Made by a program: the position numbers and the translations under genes. Shown here one piece after another: positions 20,316 through 29,940 of a DNA stretch of 64,000 nucleotides (positions are counted from its first letter, which is position 1; each line of letters starts with the position of its first letter). The stretch comes from Enterovibrio calviensis DSM 14347 (GTDB lineage: Bacteria; Pseudomonadota; Gammaproteobacteria; Enterobacterales; Vibrionaceae), in the NCBI RefSeq assembly GCF_000621165.1, contig NZ_JHZA01000021.1, forward strand, positions 19,058 through 83,057, given 5' to 3'. The notes below the pieces were generated by a model that saw nothing but the letters and a program-made list of their open reading frames with translations, did not search any database and was not told the DNA's origin.

Positions 20316-20861
20316 CTAGGCCTCCGGCGTCAACATACCGAGAAACGTCACGACGTTGGGAGCGAGTACATTGCGCTCTTTCGTCCCGATACGCTCTTTA
20401 ATGACTTCACCTGTCACGCTACAAATCGACACCACATCGAATTCATCATCCGTTGAGGCGATGAAAACGGTTGGGTTCTGCTTTAATCGCTTTTGCATGA
20501 GCAAATGACCCAGCATATTCTCTTGCAGGCGGGGTAAATCCTCATCACTCCATACCTGAATAAGTTCTAGAGAGTGACCATTGAATGATGCGGTCATATC
20601 GCCACAGTAAAGACCCGCATAAAACGCCTTGATGTCTTCATGTAGACTAATACCAATACCGTCTTCAACATTGCTGAAGTCAGCAGGCTCGTCTCGCATC
20701 ACTGGCTGCCAAATCACCGTGTCATCGGTTTCTTGCAACACGCATGGAGAGGCTAGGCCGAAATAGGCGTCGCTTTGAGGTTTTGAACCATGTTGTGTAT
20801 TCCAAGCATCGACAAAACGCTCGCTGAACGACCAAAGCGCATGAGTGACAGAGTGATTCAT
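20316..20861 (-). CDS. syd: SecY-interacting protein Syd
   Basis: Cytoplasmic-face protein that binds SecY and is thought to monitor SecYEG assembly. 181 residues with family blocks ALWSFSERFVDAWNTQHGSKPQSDAYFGLASPC, FYAGLYCGDMTASFNG, VWSDEDLPRLQENMLGHLLMQKRLKQNPTVFIAS and SGEV-like VTGEVIKERIGT. The ATG at 20859-20861 (MNHSVTHAL) is preferred; a TTG two codons upstream sits too near the AGGA site. Divergent from queF, as in the E. coli syd-queF pair. Confidence 0.92.
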   Translation of the reverse strand: MNHSVTHALWSFSERFVDAWNTQHGSKPQSDAYFGLASPCVLQETDDTVIWQPVMRDEPADFSNVEDGIGISLHEDIKAFYAGLYCGDMTASFNGHSLELIQVWSDEDLPRLQENMLGHLLMQKRLKQNPTVFIASTDDEFDVVSICSVTGEVIKERIGTKERNVLAPNVVTFLGMLTPEA

Positions 20862-20923
20862 TAGCAAGATTCCTCAAGATTCAGTAAACTTTGCGCATTC
20901 TAATCGATCCGTGGCAAAACCGT

Positions 20924-21769
20924 ATGAGCAAATATCAAGATGCAAAAGAACTTGCTGGCCTGTCGCTAGGTCAGAAAACGGACTATCAAGAGCACTATGC
21001 TCCTGAGCTGCTGCAACCTGTACCGCGTAGCCTTAATCGTGATGACCTAGATTTAGGGGACTCACTGCCTTTTACCGGTTACGACATTTGGACACTTTAC
21101 GAATTGTCATGGCTCAATGGCAAAGGGTTGCCACAAGTGGCTATTGGTGAAGTTCGCCTACCCGCCACCAGCCCGAACTTGATCGAATCCAAGTCGTTCA
21201 AACTCTACCTCAACAGCTTCAATCAAACACGTTTTGATAGCTGGCAGGAAGTGGTCGATACCTTGGCGAAAGACTTGTCAGCCTGCGCTGGCGAGGATGT
21301 CGATGTAACTATCTTGCCCCTTGAAGAGTTCAGCAACACACCAGTGATTGCGTTCGGTGGCGAAAACATTGATGACCAAGATATCGAAATCACCGACTAT
21401 GCGTTTGATCCAAGCATATTAGAAGGCGCGGCTGAAGGCCCTGTGGTGAGCGAAACACTTAATAGTGATTTGTTGAAGTCCAACTGCCTTATCACTAACC
21501 AACCTGATTGGGGATCGGTGCGCATTGCCTATAAAGGCCCTAAGATTAACCGTGAAAAACTACTACGTTATGTGGTGTCTTTCCGTCGCCACAATGAGTT
21601 CCACGAGCAATGCGTTGAACGTATTTTCACGGATCTGATGAAGTACTGTCAGCCTGAATTGTTGACGGTTTACGCACGCTACACGCGCCGCGGTGGTTTG
21701 GACATCAACCCATATCGTACTAACATGGGTAAAACACCAAGCGAAAATAACCGACTCGCTCGTCAATAA
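20924..21769 (+). CDS. queF: NADPH-dependent 7-cyano-7-deazaguanine (preQ0) reductase QueF
   Basis: Reduces the nitrile of preQ0 to the amine preQ1 in queuosine biosynthesis for tRNA. This is the long (type II, YqcD) two-domain form of 281 residues. The catalytic Cys is residue 188 in [15 protein letters not shown], with the conserved Asp in QPDWG. The substrate-site block [17 protein letters not shown] is present. The start at 20924 ([17 protein letters not shown]) matches the E. coli N-terminus; the reading frame continues 11 codons upstream without conserved sequence. No clear preQ1 riboswitch is seen in the short leader. Confidence 0.95.
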   Translation: MSKYQDAKELAGLSLGQKTDYQEHYAPELLQPVPRSLNRDDLDLGDSLPFTGYDIWTLYELSWLNGKGLPQVAIGEVRLPATSPNLIESKSFKLYLNSFNQTRFDSWQEVVDTLAKDLSACAGEDVDVTILPLEEFSNTPVIAFGGENIDDQDIEITDYAFDPSILEGAAEGPVVSETLNSDLLKSNCLITNQPDWGSVRIAYKGPKINREKLLRYVVSFRRHNEFHEQCVERIFTDLMKYCQPELLTVYARYTRRGGLDINPYRTNMGKTPSENNRLARQ

Positions 21770-21778
21770 TTTCGAAAC

Positions 21779-21803
21779 AGGCTCAGGGTTCTGAGCCTTT
21801 TTT
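21779..21803 (+). terminator. Terminator after queF
   Basis: Hairpin GGCTCAG-GGTT-CTGAGCC followed by six T, 10 bases after the queF stop. Confidence 0.85.
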
Positions 21804-21829
21804 CTTCACAATCATAGACTCTGCTAATC

Positions 21830-24112
21830 ATGCGATTTTTGACAACCGCACTGCTTTTTCTTTCCCTGCTGATCAGCAACTTTGCCAGCGCGACCATTAA
21901 TTCAACGCCGATATTAACGGAAGCAGAAGCCTTACTGCACACAGCCCCAGGGCAAGCGTTGCAAGTCACTGAACGCTACTTAATGCAGCGCCGACTAGCG
22001 GAAACGACCAACCGACCACATAGCAATAATGAAGCTGATCGCTCTATTCGCACGCCCCTAAATACTGTGCATGCCTATTTAATCGCAGCCAAAGCGCATG
22101 GCACTCTGCTGCAACGCGAAGAAGCATGGAAGTTTTTGGCTTTAGCGAAAGAGATGGCAACGGCTCATCACCTCAAACGCGCGCTTCTTGAAGTCACTCT
22201 GGCCGAAACGTCGCTATTGCTGATGCTCAACAACGACCCGAAAGCCGCGGAAAGTCTGCTTCAGACACTGATTGCGAAAATCCCTGAATTCACAGACATG
22301 CATTCAAGCCGTATTCAACGTCTAACGTTTGAAGCAAGGCTACTGAACGCCATTATTGTGACCGAACAGGAGCAGGGAAAAGAAAATGAACAAAAGACCC
22401 TTGCTCAATTTGAATTAGCGCAAAAAGCACTAGGTGCAGATGCCGATTTAAAACTCAAAGTACGATACCAAATTGCGCTAGGGAACTACTTCCTCCGCAT
22501 TCAATCTCACGAGCGTGCCTTATCCGAGTTACTCAGTGCATACTGGCAAGCCAGTGAGAATGATTTTTCAGCGCAGATTGCCCAAGCCAACATCGCATTG
22601 ACCAAGCTGTATCAGCAAAAAGGGGCATTTGATAAAGCACTTCAACATGCCAACCAAGCGGCTGAATTCTATGAACAGTATGATTTGAGATGCGGCCTCT
22701 CCGAAACACAAACGCTACTTGCAGGTTTATACCACCAGCAAGGGCGCTACAATTTTGCACTCGTTCACTACTTTAACGCCCTAGAACTAGAAAAAATGTT
22801 GGCTCGCGACGTTCAAATCGCGGACATTAACGTTGCGATAGCAAATACTTACCTCAAATTACTCAGGTATCCGCAAGCAAAGGAATATGTCAACGACGCC
22901 ATCAAACTTGCTAAGAATGCCAACGCCATGGAAGTACTGGCGCATGCCCTCATCGTTAAAGGGGAGCAGGCATTATTAACTCAGCAGACGGATGTCGCCA
23001 TTGATGCATTAAAGCAGGCCTTAAACCATGCGACAGCCATCAACAACTATACGCTCAAGCGTGACAGCCTAGCTCAGCTATCACGCGCTTATGAACAAAA
23101 GCCTGACTACCCAAATGCCTTGTATTTCCAGCGCCGATACGACGAAATCAGTCAACGTGATGAAACCCAACGCCGTAATCAGGAAACGGAATCCTTTAAG
23201 CAAAGCCAACGCGTTATCGAGCGACAACTTCAATTCGACGACATGCAAAAACAGCATACCGAGAATACACAAACCATTGTTGAACAAAAGAAAATAAACC
23301 TATTCCTACTGGGAAGCTTAAGTATCCTGTTGTTAGTTTTAGTGCTGAGAAATCGCGCTGCATCTGTGCGACTCAATCAACTTCAAGATCTGCAAAAAGA
23401 ACTTTATACCCACCCTCGAAGCGGTCTGCGCAACTTGCGAATGCTCAATGATAGGTTGTCGAACTCACTGGCAAAAACCAGCGCGCATTTCGAACAATGG
23501 TATCTGGGCGAAATGATCCATGAACCCCTTAGCGATAAACTCAGCTTTGCGATGTTTGAAGTCCCTTTCTTAAAGGTTGTCTACCTCCAACATGGCTACC
23601 ATCAAGGGTTAGAATTAGAACGTCAGATGGGTGATTTCTTAAAATCACACATCATCAAACCCGCACGTCTTTACCACTTCTCTGATGCCATGTTCATTTA
23701 CATTGAACCCAATGCTGAAACCCTCAATGCACCAGAGCGTCTCGCATCGAAAATTCAGCAATTAGTTGATAATTTTGTCCAAGAAGCTGGACTTAAAGAC
23801 GTGGATAATCGACTTCGCGTTGGTATGGCAGACTACCCTTTTCTGCCTCGCGCATTTACCTCCATCAACGACAAAGAACTTATCGACATTCTACTGATGG
23901 CAACCAGCGCGGCCCGCCAGGCCTGTAAAAATGAGCTGACCAGCCAATGGGTCCAAATCAGCGCCATTGATTCGACCCCTGCCGCTTGTTTCGCCGACAA
24001 TAATGTTCGTCAAGCGTGTCTTGATGGCATAAGTACTGGGTTGCTTAAGGTCAAAACTTCGGCAAACGGTGAGATTAACTGGCAGACGGTTCACGAATCT
24101 GATAAAAACTGA
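21830..24112 (+). CDS. Secreted-face TPR protein with transmembrane helix and degenerate GGDEF domain
   Basis: 760 residues: signal peptide (MRFLTTALLFLSLLISNFASA), periplasmic helical repeats of TPR type (about residues 100-440, for example ALQHANQAAEFYEQYDL and ALVHYFNALELEKM), a membrane helix (INLFLLGSLSILLLVLVLRN, about 486-505) and a cytoplasmic domain. The cytoplasmic part begins HPRSGLRNLRMLNDRL, which mirrors the D-x-LTGLxNRR opening of GGDEF domains. Where the catalytic GGDEF should follow it reads HFSDAMFIYI, so FSDAM replaces the active site. I infer an inactive GGDEF-type receptor or sensor. The next gene is an intact diguanylate cyclase. No strong ribosome site precedes the ATG. 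Confidence 0.75.
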   Translation: MRFLTTALLFLSLLISNFASATINSTPILTEAEALLHTAPGQALQVTERYLMQRRLAETTNRPHSNNEADRSIRTPLNTVHAYLIAAKAHGTLLQREEAWKFLALAKEMATAHHLKRALLEVTLAETSLLLMLNNDPKAAESLLQTLIAKIPEFTDMHSSRIQRLTFEARLLNAIIVTEQEQGKENEQKTLAQFELAQKALGADADLKLKVRYQIALGNYFLRIQSHERALSELLSAYWQASENDFSAQIAQANIALTKLYQQKGAFDKALQHANQAAEFYEQYDLRCGLSETQTLLAGLYHQQGRYNFALVHYFNALELEKMLARDVQIADINVAIANTYLKLLRYPQAKEYVNDAIKLAKNANAMEVLAHALIVKGEQALLTQQTDVAIDALKQALNHATAINNYTLKRDSLAQLSRAYEQKPDYPNALYFQRRYDEISQRDETQRRNQETESFKQSQRVIERQLQFDDMQKQHTENTQTIVEQKKINLFLLGSLSILLLVLVLRNRAASVRLNQLQDLQKELYTHPRSGLRNLRMLNDRLSNSLAKTSAHFEQWYLGEMIHEPLSDKLSFAMFEVPFLKVVYLQHGYHQGLELERQMGDFLKSHIIKPARLYHFSDAMFIYIEPNAETLNAPERLASKIQQLVDNFVQEAGLKDVDNRLRVGMADYPFLPRAFTSINDKELIDILLMATSAARQACKNELTSQWVQISAIDSTPAACFADNNVRQACLDGISTGLLKVKTSANGEINWQTVHESDKN

Positions 24113-24243
24113 CGTCAATTTATTGATAAGACAAGCAATAAACCGTTATAGCTAGTGGTCGCGCGCATGCGTTTTTCATTTATCAGCCCCAAAGTCGATG
24201 CAAACGCGCATGTGGCGGGGGTTTGGAGATATAGTCGTAGTTT

Positions 24244-25800
24244 ATGTCCAACTTCTCGTCAGATGAAGACGTCATCACACTGAAAGAAAAGTTGCAGCAC
24301 TCTCAGCTGGTATTCCGTGATTTAGCTCTTAAATCGCGGCGTGAAGCGACGATCTTAAAAAGGCTGATTTCGCGCCTTATTGCCGCATCTCAGGCGCATG
24401 AAGACCCGCTGCTCAATGAGCGGTTATCAAAGATACGACGAGAGCTAGACAGTCAGGACGACGTCAGCAGATTGATCCCTCAACTTGCATTGGTAGAGCG
24501 AATGGTCAACAGACATAATCAAGCGATGGAGAAAGCCAAAGGCACATTGGAATGTCAGTTTGAGCAAAGTGCTGAAACGCTAAAGTGCTTACCAGGGCTC
24601 CCTGCGCAGCTCAAACGAGACCTGCGCAACCTGCTGATGAATCCCAATGCCCAAGAGCATGGCAACAACAATAAAATTGTCGCGCTTCTTCAACTTTATG
24701 AGCGCGCGCTCAAACTTCTGGCGCTACCTTCGAATGGGTTATCTGCAAAAGAATTGCTCAATATCGATCGCATCAATCAATTGTGCAGCGAATTGCAACA
24801 CCTGATCACTGAGCTGGATTTTGATGGAGAAGCAGGCGATCGTTTACTAAGCATTCGAAGTCGACTTCTGCTCGCACCTGAAGCGCAAACCTTACTGGAA
24901 CTGACCTTAGAGTCGGTTCAGCTCATACTTGACGGTACGCGTCACGAGCGCAAAGCCTCTCAGGCTTTTTTGTCGCAGCTTAATGAAGATTTGTCGGTGG
25001 TTCAGCGCCATAACGGACGCTCAATCGATAACTCTCAAACCATTTCGACCCAACGAAGCGCGATAAACGAAGAGCTCGAAGTTTCCATAGAAGCTATCCA
25101 AACTCATCTTCGAGACGCCGAGTCGCTGGAAGACCTGCGTCCTAACCTATCTCAAGTATCGGTGAACCTAGCCTCACTAGTGTCGCGTAACAAAGAGCTT
25201 GAAGAACGCGAGCAACAGCTGCTAGAACAATTACAGCACAACGAACAAAAGCTTGAAGCGCTTTACAGCCAAACGATGGACTACCGCCGCCGTTTAGGTG
25301 ACCAAGAGCGCAAACTCCTGCTCGACCCGCTCACCAAGGTATATAACCGCGCAGCACTGGATGATCGCTTAGAACACGAATATCGTTGCTGGATGCGCTA
25401 CGAAACGCCGTTCTGCCTCGCCATGATTGACATTGACCACTTCAAAAGCGTCAACGACCAATACGGTCACCTCGTCGGAGACAAGGTATTGAAAGTCGTC
25501 GCAAGAACCATTCATCAATGCTTGCGTGATACCGATTTTATCGCACGATTTGGCGGTGAAGAATTTGTCATATTGTTACCTGATGCCGACGAAGAGACAC
25601 GAAAGTCATTGCTGAACAAGGTTCGTGAAACCATCGCAAGACTCCCTTTCAAGTTCAAAGACACACGCCTATCTGTAACCGTCTCTATCGGCGCAAGCAT
25701 GTTCAAAGACAACGACAATACAGTCCAAGTGCTCGAGCGTGCAGACAATGCGCTTTACAACGCCAAGCACAATGGTCGCAACAAACTAGTATGGGCCTAA
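24244..25800 (+). CDS. Diguanylate cyclase (GGDEF domain, soluble)
   Basis: Makes cyclic di-GMP from two GTP. 518 residues with no membrane segment. A long helical and coiled-coil N-terminal region (about 1-345, ending in EEREQQLLEQLQHNEQKLEALYSQTMDYRRRLGDQERKLLL) precedes a complete GGDEF domain. DPLTKVYNRAALDDRL opens it, the metal-binding block is FCLAMIDIDHFKSVND, and the active site is ARFGGEEFVILLPD. An RxxD product-inhibition site (RDTD) sits five residues before GGEEF, so feedback inhibition is expected. Downstream of the TPR/degenerate-GGDEF gene by 131 bases on the same strand. The partner that the N-terminal region senses is unknown. Confidence 0.9.
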   Translation: MSNFSSDEDVITLKEKLQHSQLVFRDLALKSRREATILKRLISRLIAASQAHEDPLLNERLSKIRRELDSQDDVSRLIPQLALVERMVNRHNQAMEKAKGTLECQFEQSAETLKCLPGLPAQLKRDLRNLLMNPNAQEHGNNNKIVALLQLYERALKLLALPSNGLSAKELLNIDRINQLCSELQHLITELDFDGEAGDRLLSIRSRLLLAPEAQTLLELTLESVQLILDGTRHERKASQAFLSQLNEDLSVVQRHNGRSIDNSQTISTQRSAINEELEVSIEAIQTHLRDAESLEDLRPNLSQVSVNLASLVSRNKELEEREQQLLEQLQHNEQKLEALYSQTMDYRRRLGDQERKLLLDPLTKVYNRAALDDRLEHEYRCWMRYETPFCLAMIDIDHFKSVNDQYGHLVGDKVLKVVARTIHQCLRDTDFIARFGGEEFVILLPDADEETRKSLLNKVRETIARLPFKFKDTRLSVTVSIGASMFKDNDNTVQVLERADNALYNAKHNGRNKLVWA

Positions 25801-26067
25801 TGTAACACCTGAACTGTCTCCTTATTTCTTCGTTTCACTCAGTAACATCGCCACCCGCTCAAAGTACCCTGCTTCGTTCTCTCTAATCTCCCTTCACTGT
25901 GCCACACCCTTTTATTGCACCAAACTGGCTAAACTAAATATCTGCGTGTATGGTTAATTAACACACTGATTTTTATAGCATTGAAAACAATAACTCATTG
26001 AATGAAATGATGCTTATAAAAAGCCTTTCTCTTTAGGCAGTGTGTTTTCTTCGCACAGGAGGTGACT

Positions 26068-27438
26068 ATGATCACTCATATCAGCCCAGTCGGGGCAATG
26101 GATCTACTTTCCCAGCTTGAGGTCGACAGACTCAAAGACACCGCGCAGAGCGATTTATATCGCCTGTATCGTAACTGCTCGCTCGCCGTACTTAACTCCG
26201 GCAGCCATACCGACAGTTCCAAAGAACTTCTTGAGCAATACAAAGCATTCAACATTCGCGTCATGCGACGTGAGCGCGGAGTGAAGCTAGAATTGGTCAA
26301 CCCACCCGACCACGCGTTTGTGGATGGAAAAATCATTCGAGGCATTCAAGAACACATGTTTTCGGTGCTGCGTGACATCATCCACGTCAACGTACAGCTC
26401 GAACATGCCAAAATTTTCAATCTGACGAATTCAAACCACATCACCAATTTGATTTTCGACATTTTGCGTAACGCGAAAGCCCTCGTGCCGGGTAAAGATC
26501 CGAATCTGGTGGTGTGTTGGGGCGGTCACTCTATCAACTCCATTGAATACCAATACACCCGTGAAGTCGGCCATGAACTAGGGCTGCGCGAGCTTAACAT
26601 CTGTACCGGCTGTGGACCGGGTGCCATGGAAGGCCCAATGAAAGGCGCAGCCATCGGTCACGCCAAACAACGTGTTACTGGCAGCCGCTTCTTAGGGCTA
26701 ACCGAACCTTCTATTATTGCCGCCGAGCCACCCAACCCTATCGTTAACGAACTGGTGATCATGCCGGATATTGAAAAACGACTCGAAGCGTTTGTGCGTG
26801 TGGGGCATGCCATCGTAATTTTCCCCGGTGGCGCAGGGACGGCAGAAGAGTTGCTCTACTTACTCGGTATTCTGATGCACCCAGACAATGCCAGTCAGCC
26901 AATGCCCGTTGTACTGACGGGCCCTAAAGAAAGCGCTGATTATTTCCGAGTAATCGATGAATTTATTCGCGATGTCATTGGCGAAGAGGCCACCAAGTAT
27001 TATCAAATCGTGGTCGGTGACCCAGCGAAAGCTGCACGCATCATCAAGCAGGGTATGCCTGCGGTCAAAGAGCATAGACAGTCAACGGGAGACGCTTACT
27101 CGTTCAACTGGTCACTAAAAATTGCACCTGAGTTCCAACTGCCATTCGAGCCTAACCACGAAAACATGGCGAACCTCGACTTACACTTGAATCAACGACC
27201 TGAACTTCTCGCGTCCGCCCTTCGACAAGCCTTCTCTGGCATTGTCGCCGGTAACGTGAAAGAAGAAGGGATCCGCGAGATTGAGCGCCATGGCCCATTC
27301 AAAATCAATGGCGATGCGATTTTGATGAAAAAGATGGATAAGCTGCTTCGAGGATTTGTTGAACAACAACGCATGAAGTTACCAGGAACAGCCTATGTGC
27401 CCTGCTACGAAATCGTTCAAGGGAATGGAGGTCGCTAA
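26068..27438 (+). CDS. ppnN: Pyrimidine/purine nucleotide 5'-monophosphate nucleosidase PpnN (YgdH)
   Basis: Hydrolyses nucleoside monophosphates to base and ribose 5-phosphate; in E. coli stimulated by (p)ppGpp. 456 residues matching E. coli PpnN along the length: [33 protein letters not shown] at the start, and the LOG-type catalytic blocks [16 protein letters not shown] and [16 protein letters not shown] (PGGxGTxxE). The ATG at 26068 is chosen because a near-perfect AGGAGGTG lies just before it and MITHISP matches E. coli. The 260 bases upstream hold no gene; an AT-rich promoter region is likely there. Confidence 0.94.
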   Translation: MITHISPVGAMDLLSQLEVDRLKDTAQSDLYRLYRNCSLAVLNSGSHTDSSKELLEQYKAFNIRVMRRERGVKLELVNPPDHAFVDGKIIRGIQEHMFSVLRDIIHVNVQLEHAKIFNLTNSNHITNLIFDILRNAKALVPGKDPNLVVCWGGHSINSIEYQYTREVGHELGLRELNICTGCGPGAMEGPMKGAAIGHAKQRVTGSRFLGLTEPSIIAAEPPNPIVNELVIMPDIEKRLEAFVRVGHAIVIFPGGAGTAEELLYLLGILMHPDNASQPMPVVLTGPKESADYFRVIDEFIRDVIGEEATKYYQIVVGDPAKAARIIKQGMPAVKEHRQSTGDAYSFNWSLKIAPEFQLPFEPNHENMANLDLHLNQRPELLASALRQAFSGIVAGNVKEEGIREIERHGPFKINGDAILMKKMDKLLRGFVEQQRMKLPGTAYVPCYEIVQGNGGR

Positions 27439-27512
27439 CGGTTAGCCTTTCATTTATCTCTCAAGTAATTAGAATGGCCCTATTGGGCCATTTTTCATTT
27501 AGCGGACACCTC

Positions 27513-28286
27513 ATGTCTATCCATCTCGTCATCATTGATGCCATGAACCTTATTCGTCGAGTTCACGCAGCCCAGCCAAACCCTGATGATATCGCCTCAA
27601 CAGCGCAAGTGTGTTGCCGAGCACTGAACAAAATCATTCGCTCTTCAGAACCTACTCATATGGTGGCGGTTTTTGATCACACAGAACAAGACAGAGGTTG
27701 GCGCGCGGAATTAATCCCTGAATATAAGCAAGGCCGCAAGCCTATGCCTGAGCCCCTGCATGATGGGCTCAACATCATTCAAGATGCGTTTTGGGACATG
27801 GGTATCGATTCACTGCTGTCATCCGGCGATGAAGCTGATGACATGATTGCAACACTGGCAGTGAAAGTCGCCAGCAAGAACGGACAAGTCACCATCGTTT
27901 CCACGGATAAAGGCTATTGTCAGCTTCTTCAGCCGACACTGCGCATTCGCGATTACTTCCAGCAGCGTTGGCTAGACAGCCCCTTCATTGAAAAAGAGTT
28001 CACGGTCTTACCGATTCAATTGGTCGATTATTGGGGACTAGTAGGGATCAGCTCCAGTGGCGTGTCGGGTGTACCGGGGATTGGCCCTAAAACGGCCGCA
28101 ACCTTGTTGCAGCGTTACAACACCTTAGAGCAAATTTTTGCAGCTGATGATATCGAGCCCAAATGGCAGAAAAAGCTCGAAGGCAACCAAGAACTCGCCC
28201 AACATTGCAAGCAAGTCGCCACGCTAAAAACCGATATTGCTTTAGGTTTCAACCTTCAAGATATTCGTTATACGCCAAGCGCATAA
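27513..28286 (+). CDS. xni: Flap endonuclease Xni (ExoIX, 5'-3' exonuclease-like)
   Basis: FEN-family nuclease related to the 5' nuclease domain of DNA polymerase I. 257 residues starting MSIHLVIIDAMNLIRRVHAAQPN; metal-binding acidic clusters appear in AVFDHTEQDRGWR, LSSGDEADDMIATLA and VSTDKGYCQLLQ, and the helix-hairpin-helix DNA-binding block is VSGVPGIGPKTAATLLQRY. In E. coli Xni several metal ligands of the first site are missing; here LSSGDEADD is kept. ATG at 27513 matches the E. coli start MAVHLLIVDALNLIRR. Followed by a microsatellite and a terminator. Confidence 0.93.
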   Translation: MSIHLVIIDAMNLIRRVHAAQPNPDDIASTAQVCCRALNKIIRSSEPTHMVAVFDHTEQDRGWRAELIPEYKQGRKPMPEPLHDGLNIIQDAFWDMGIDSLLSSGDEADDMIATLAVKVASKNGQVTIVSTDKGYCQLLQPTLRIRDYFQQRWLDSPFIEKEFTVLPIQLVDYWGLVGISSSGVSGVPGIGPKTAATLLQRYNTLEQIFAADDIEPKWQKKLEGNQELAQHCKQVATLKTDIALGFNLQDIRYTPSA

Positions 28287-28311
28287 CAAGCAAATTGCAC
28301 CTAGACAGCTC

Positions 28312-28362
28312 GCAGCAGCAGTAGCAGTAGCAGTAGCAGTAGCAGTAGCAGTAGCAGTAGCA
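28312..28362. repeat. GTAGCA hexanucleotide microsatellite (7 copies plus GCA-triplet leader)
   Basis: Seven perfect tandem copies of GTAGCA (28321-28362), preceded by three GCA triplets (28312-28320). It is noncoding, between the xni stop (28286) and the xni/rlmM terminator. Perfect short tandem repeats of this length usually vary by slippage between isolates. Confidence 0.97.
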
Positions 28363-28372
28363 TCAGACAATA

Positions 28373-28402
28373 AAAAACGGCAGCCCTTGGGCTGCCGTTT
28401 TC
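28373..28402. terminator. Bidirectional terminator between xni and rlmM
   Basis: Perfect hairpin ACGGCAGCCC-TTG-GGCTGCCGT flanked by A6 and T4, between convergent xni and rlmM. Confidence 0.88.
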
Positions 28403-28426
28403 TCATGACCACAATCGTTAGAAACC

Positions 28427-29494
28427 TTAGTTCAGACGACGAAGGTGTACCGTTACTTCTTCACGATCGTGATACAAGTGCTTCGCTTGGATTTCAAACT
28501 TCACACCGTTTTCAATCAAGAACTTTTTCAAGTTATCGATATCTTCTTTCACTTGTTCGTATCGACGGTTCATCGGCAATTTAAGATTGAACATCGCCTC
28601 AACCGCCCAGCGTTCGATGATCCATTCACCCATTAGCTGCGCGACACGGTAAGGCTTCTCAATCATGTCACAGACCAACCACGTTATGTTCTTACGTGGT
28701 GGCTCAAACTTAAAGCCGTCAGCCGCGTGGTACTTAACTTGACCCGTTTCCATCAGGCTTTCAGCCATCGCGCCGTTATCAACCGCGTGAACAAACATAG
28801 ATCGTTTCACTAGCTGATAGGTCCAGCCACCCGGACACGCGCCAAGGTCGACTGCACGCATTCCCGGTGCAATTCGTTCGTCCCACTCATCGCGCGGAAT
28901 AAACGCATGAAATGCTTCTTCCAACTTCAGTGTTGAACGACTTGGGGCTTCTGATGGGAATTTCAGACGGTGAATACCCATATAGTGTGGCGAGTTATTG
29001 TTGCTCAGCGAATACCCTACATAACAGCAACCTGGCGCCGTGAAGTACACGTGCAAGACAGGTTGTTTTGGGTTTTCTTTGGCTAGCAACACGCCGCGTT
29101 TGCGCAATGCTTGGCGAAGCGGCACTGTGAACTTGCGACAGAATTTAAGAAGATCTTTACCTTCATTCGTGTCTGGCGTTTCAACACGCAAATCACCACA
29201 CTTCGGTAATTCACCACCGAGTGCAAGAATAGGCGAAATACGATCGCCTGGGTCAAGATCGGATAGCTGTTCAATAACGGCAACCATCTGACGCGCAAAA
29301 ATGAGCGATTTAAGAGGAAGCGTTTGAAGCAGTTTCTCTGCATCGCCTTGCTGGTAGCATTCAAACAATACATACCCAGCGTTTTTGATAACGCGAGGGA
29401 AACCGTAGACTTCTACAGCGGTTGCTTTGTCTTGAATCTCACCCGCACATTCTTTTTCAAAGCCTTGACGGCAATACAATAAAATCTGATTCAC
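28427..29494 (-). CDS. rlmM: 23S rRNA 2'-O-ribose C2498 methyltransferase RlmM (YgdE)
   Basis: SAM-dependent enzyme that methylates the ribose of C2498 in the peptidyl transferase region of 23S rRNA. 355 residues: N-terminal THUMP-like half ([39 protein letters not shown]) and C-terminal Rossmann-type half with [20 protein letters not shown] as the SAM motif and [10 protein letters not shown]. Start is GTG (GTG AAT CAG), aligning with E. coli MNKVV. Last gene of the gcvA-hydrolase-ygdD-rlmM cluster. Confidence 0.95.
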   Translation of the reverse strand: MNQILLYCRQGFEKECAGEIQDKATAVEVYGFPRVIKNAGYVLFECYQQGDAEKLLQTLPLKSLIFARQMVAVIEQLSDLDPGDRISPILALGGELPKCGDLRVETPDTNEGKDLLKFCRKFTVPLRQALRKRGVLLAKENPKQPVLHVYFTAPGCCYVGYSLSNNNSPHYMGIHRLKFPSEAPSRSTLKLEEAFHAFIPRDEWDERIAPGMRAVDLGACPGGWTYQLVKRSMFVHAVDNGAMAESLMETGQVKYHAADGFKFEPPRKNITWLVCDMIEKPYRVAQLMGEWIIERWAVEAMFNLKLPMNRRYEQVKEDIDNLKKFLIENGVKFEIQAKHLYHDREEVTVHLRRLN

Positions 29495-29562
29495 ACGATG
29501 CCTTTAGATGCCGTGGTAAAAATAACGCGCAATTATACCTCAGAAAACGTGATTCAGCGCAC

Positions 29563-29940
29563 CTAACTCGCACTTCGCCACAATGACCACGCTGCCACTC
29601 CCCAGCCCATGAGAAAACTCAACCCACCGATCGGCGTAACAGGCCAGAGCCAACGCCAATCCGTCAGTGCTAGACCATACAAACTGCCACTAAAACAAAG
29701 GATCCCAATTGCGATAAACCCTCCCGCTATTTGCAGCGAACGCTGAGGTGCGACATAAAGCCAAAGTCCAATAGCAATGAGCGCCAGTGAATGCCAAAAC
29801 TGATATTGGACGCCCTTTTCGATAATGGAGAGTGCATAAGGTGTGACATGCGACTTTAACCCATGGGCCGCAAATGCCCCCAATGCCACTGCGACACCAG
29901 CCAACACACAGCCCAAAGCCGCAAGCTGATTCCCCTTCAT
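29563..29940 (-). CDS. ygdD: DUF423 family small membrane protein YgdD
   Basis: Inner-membrane protein with four predicted helices, about 125 residues, DUF423 family: ALGCVLAGVAVALGAFAAHGLKSHVTPYALSIIEKGVQYQFWHSLALIAIGLW then GILCFSGSLYGLALTDWRWLWPVTPIGGLSFLMGWGVAAWSL. The HAL-type and PxGG motifs are typical; function unknown. The ATG at 29938-29940 overlaps the hydrolase stop by four bases and follows AGAGGTG, so it is chosen over a GTG two codons upstream. Confidence 0.9.
   Translation of the reverse strand: MKGNQLAALGCVLAGVAVALGAFAAHGLKSHVTPYALSIIEKGVQYQFWHSLALIAIGLWLYVAPQRSLQIAGGFIAIGILCFSGSLYGLALTDWRWLWPVTPIGGLSFLMGWGVAAWSLWRSAS

Noticed and set aside
20881..20923. preQ1 riboswitch before queF
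   Set aside because: The leader up to the start is too short and lacks a recognisable preQ1 hairpin-pseudoknot.
28312..28362. Repeat array as a CRISPR
   Set aside because: Six-base direct tandem units with no spacers; it is a microsatellite.
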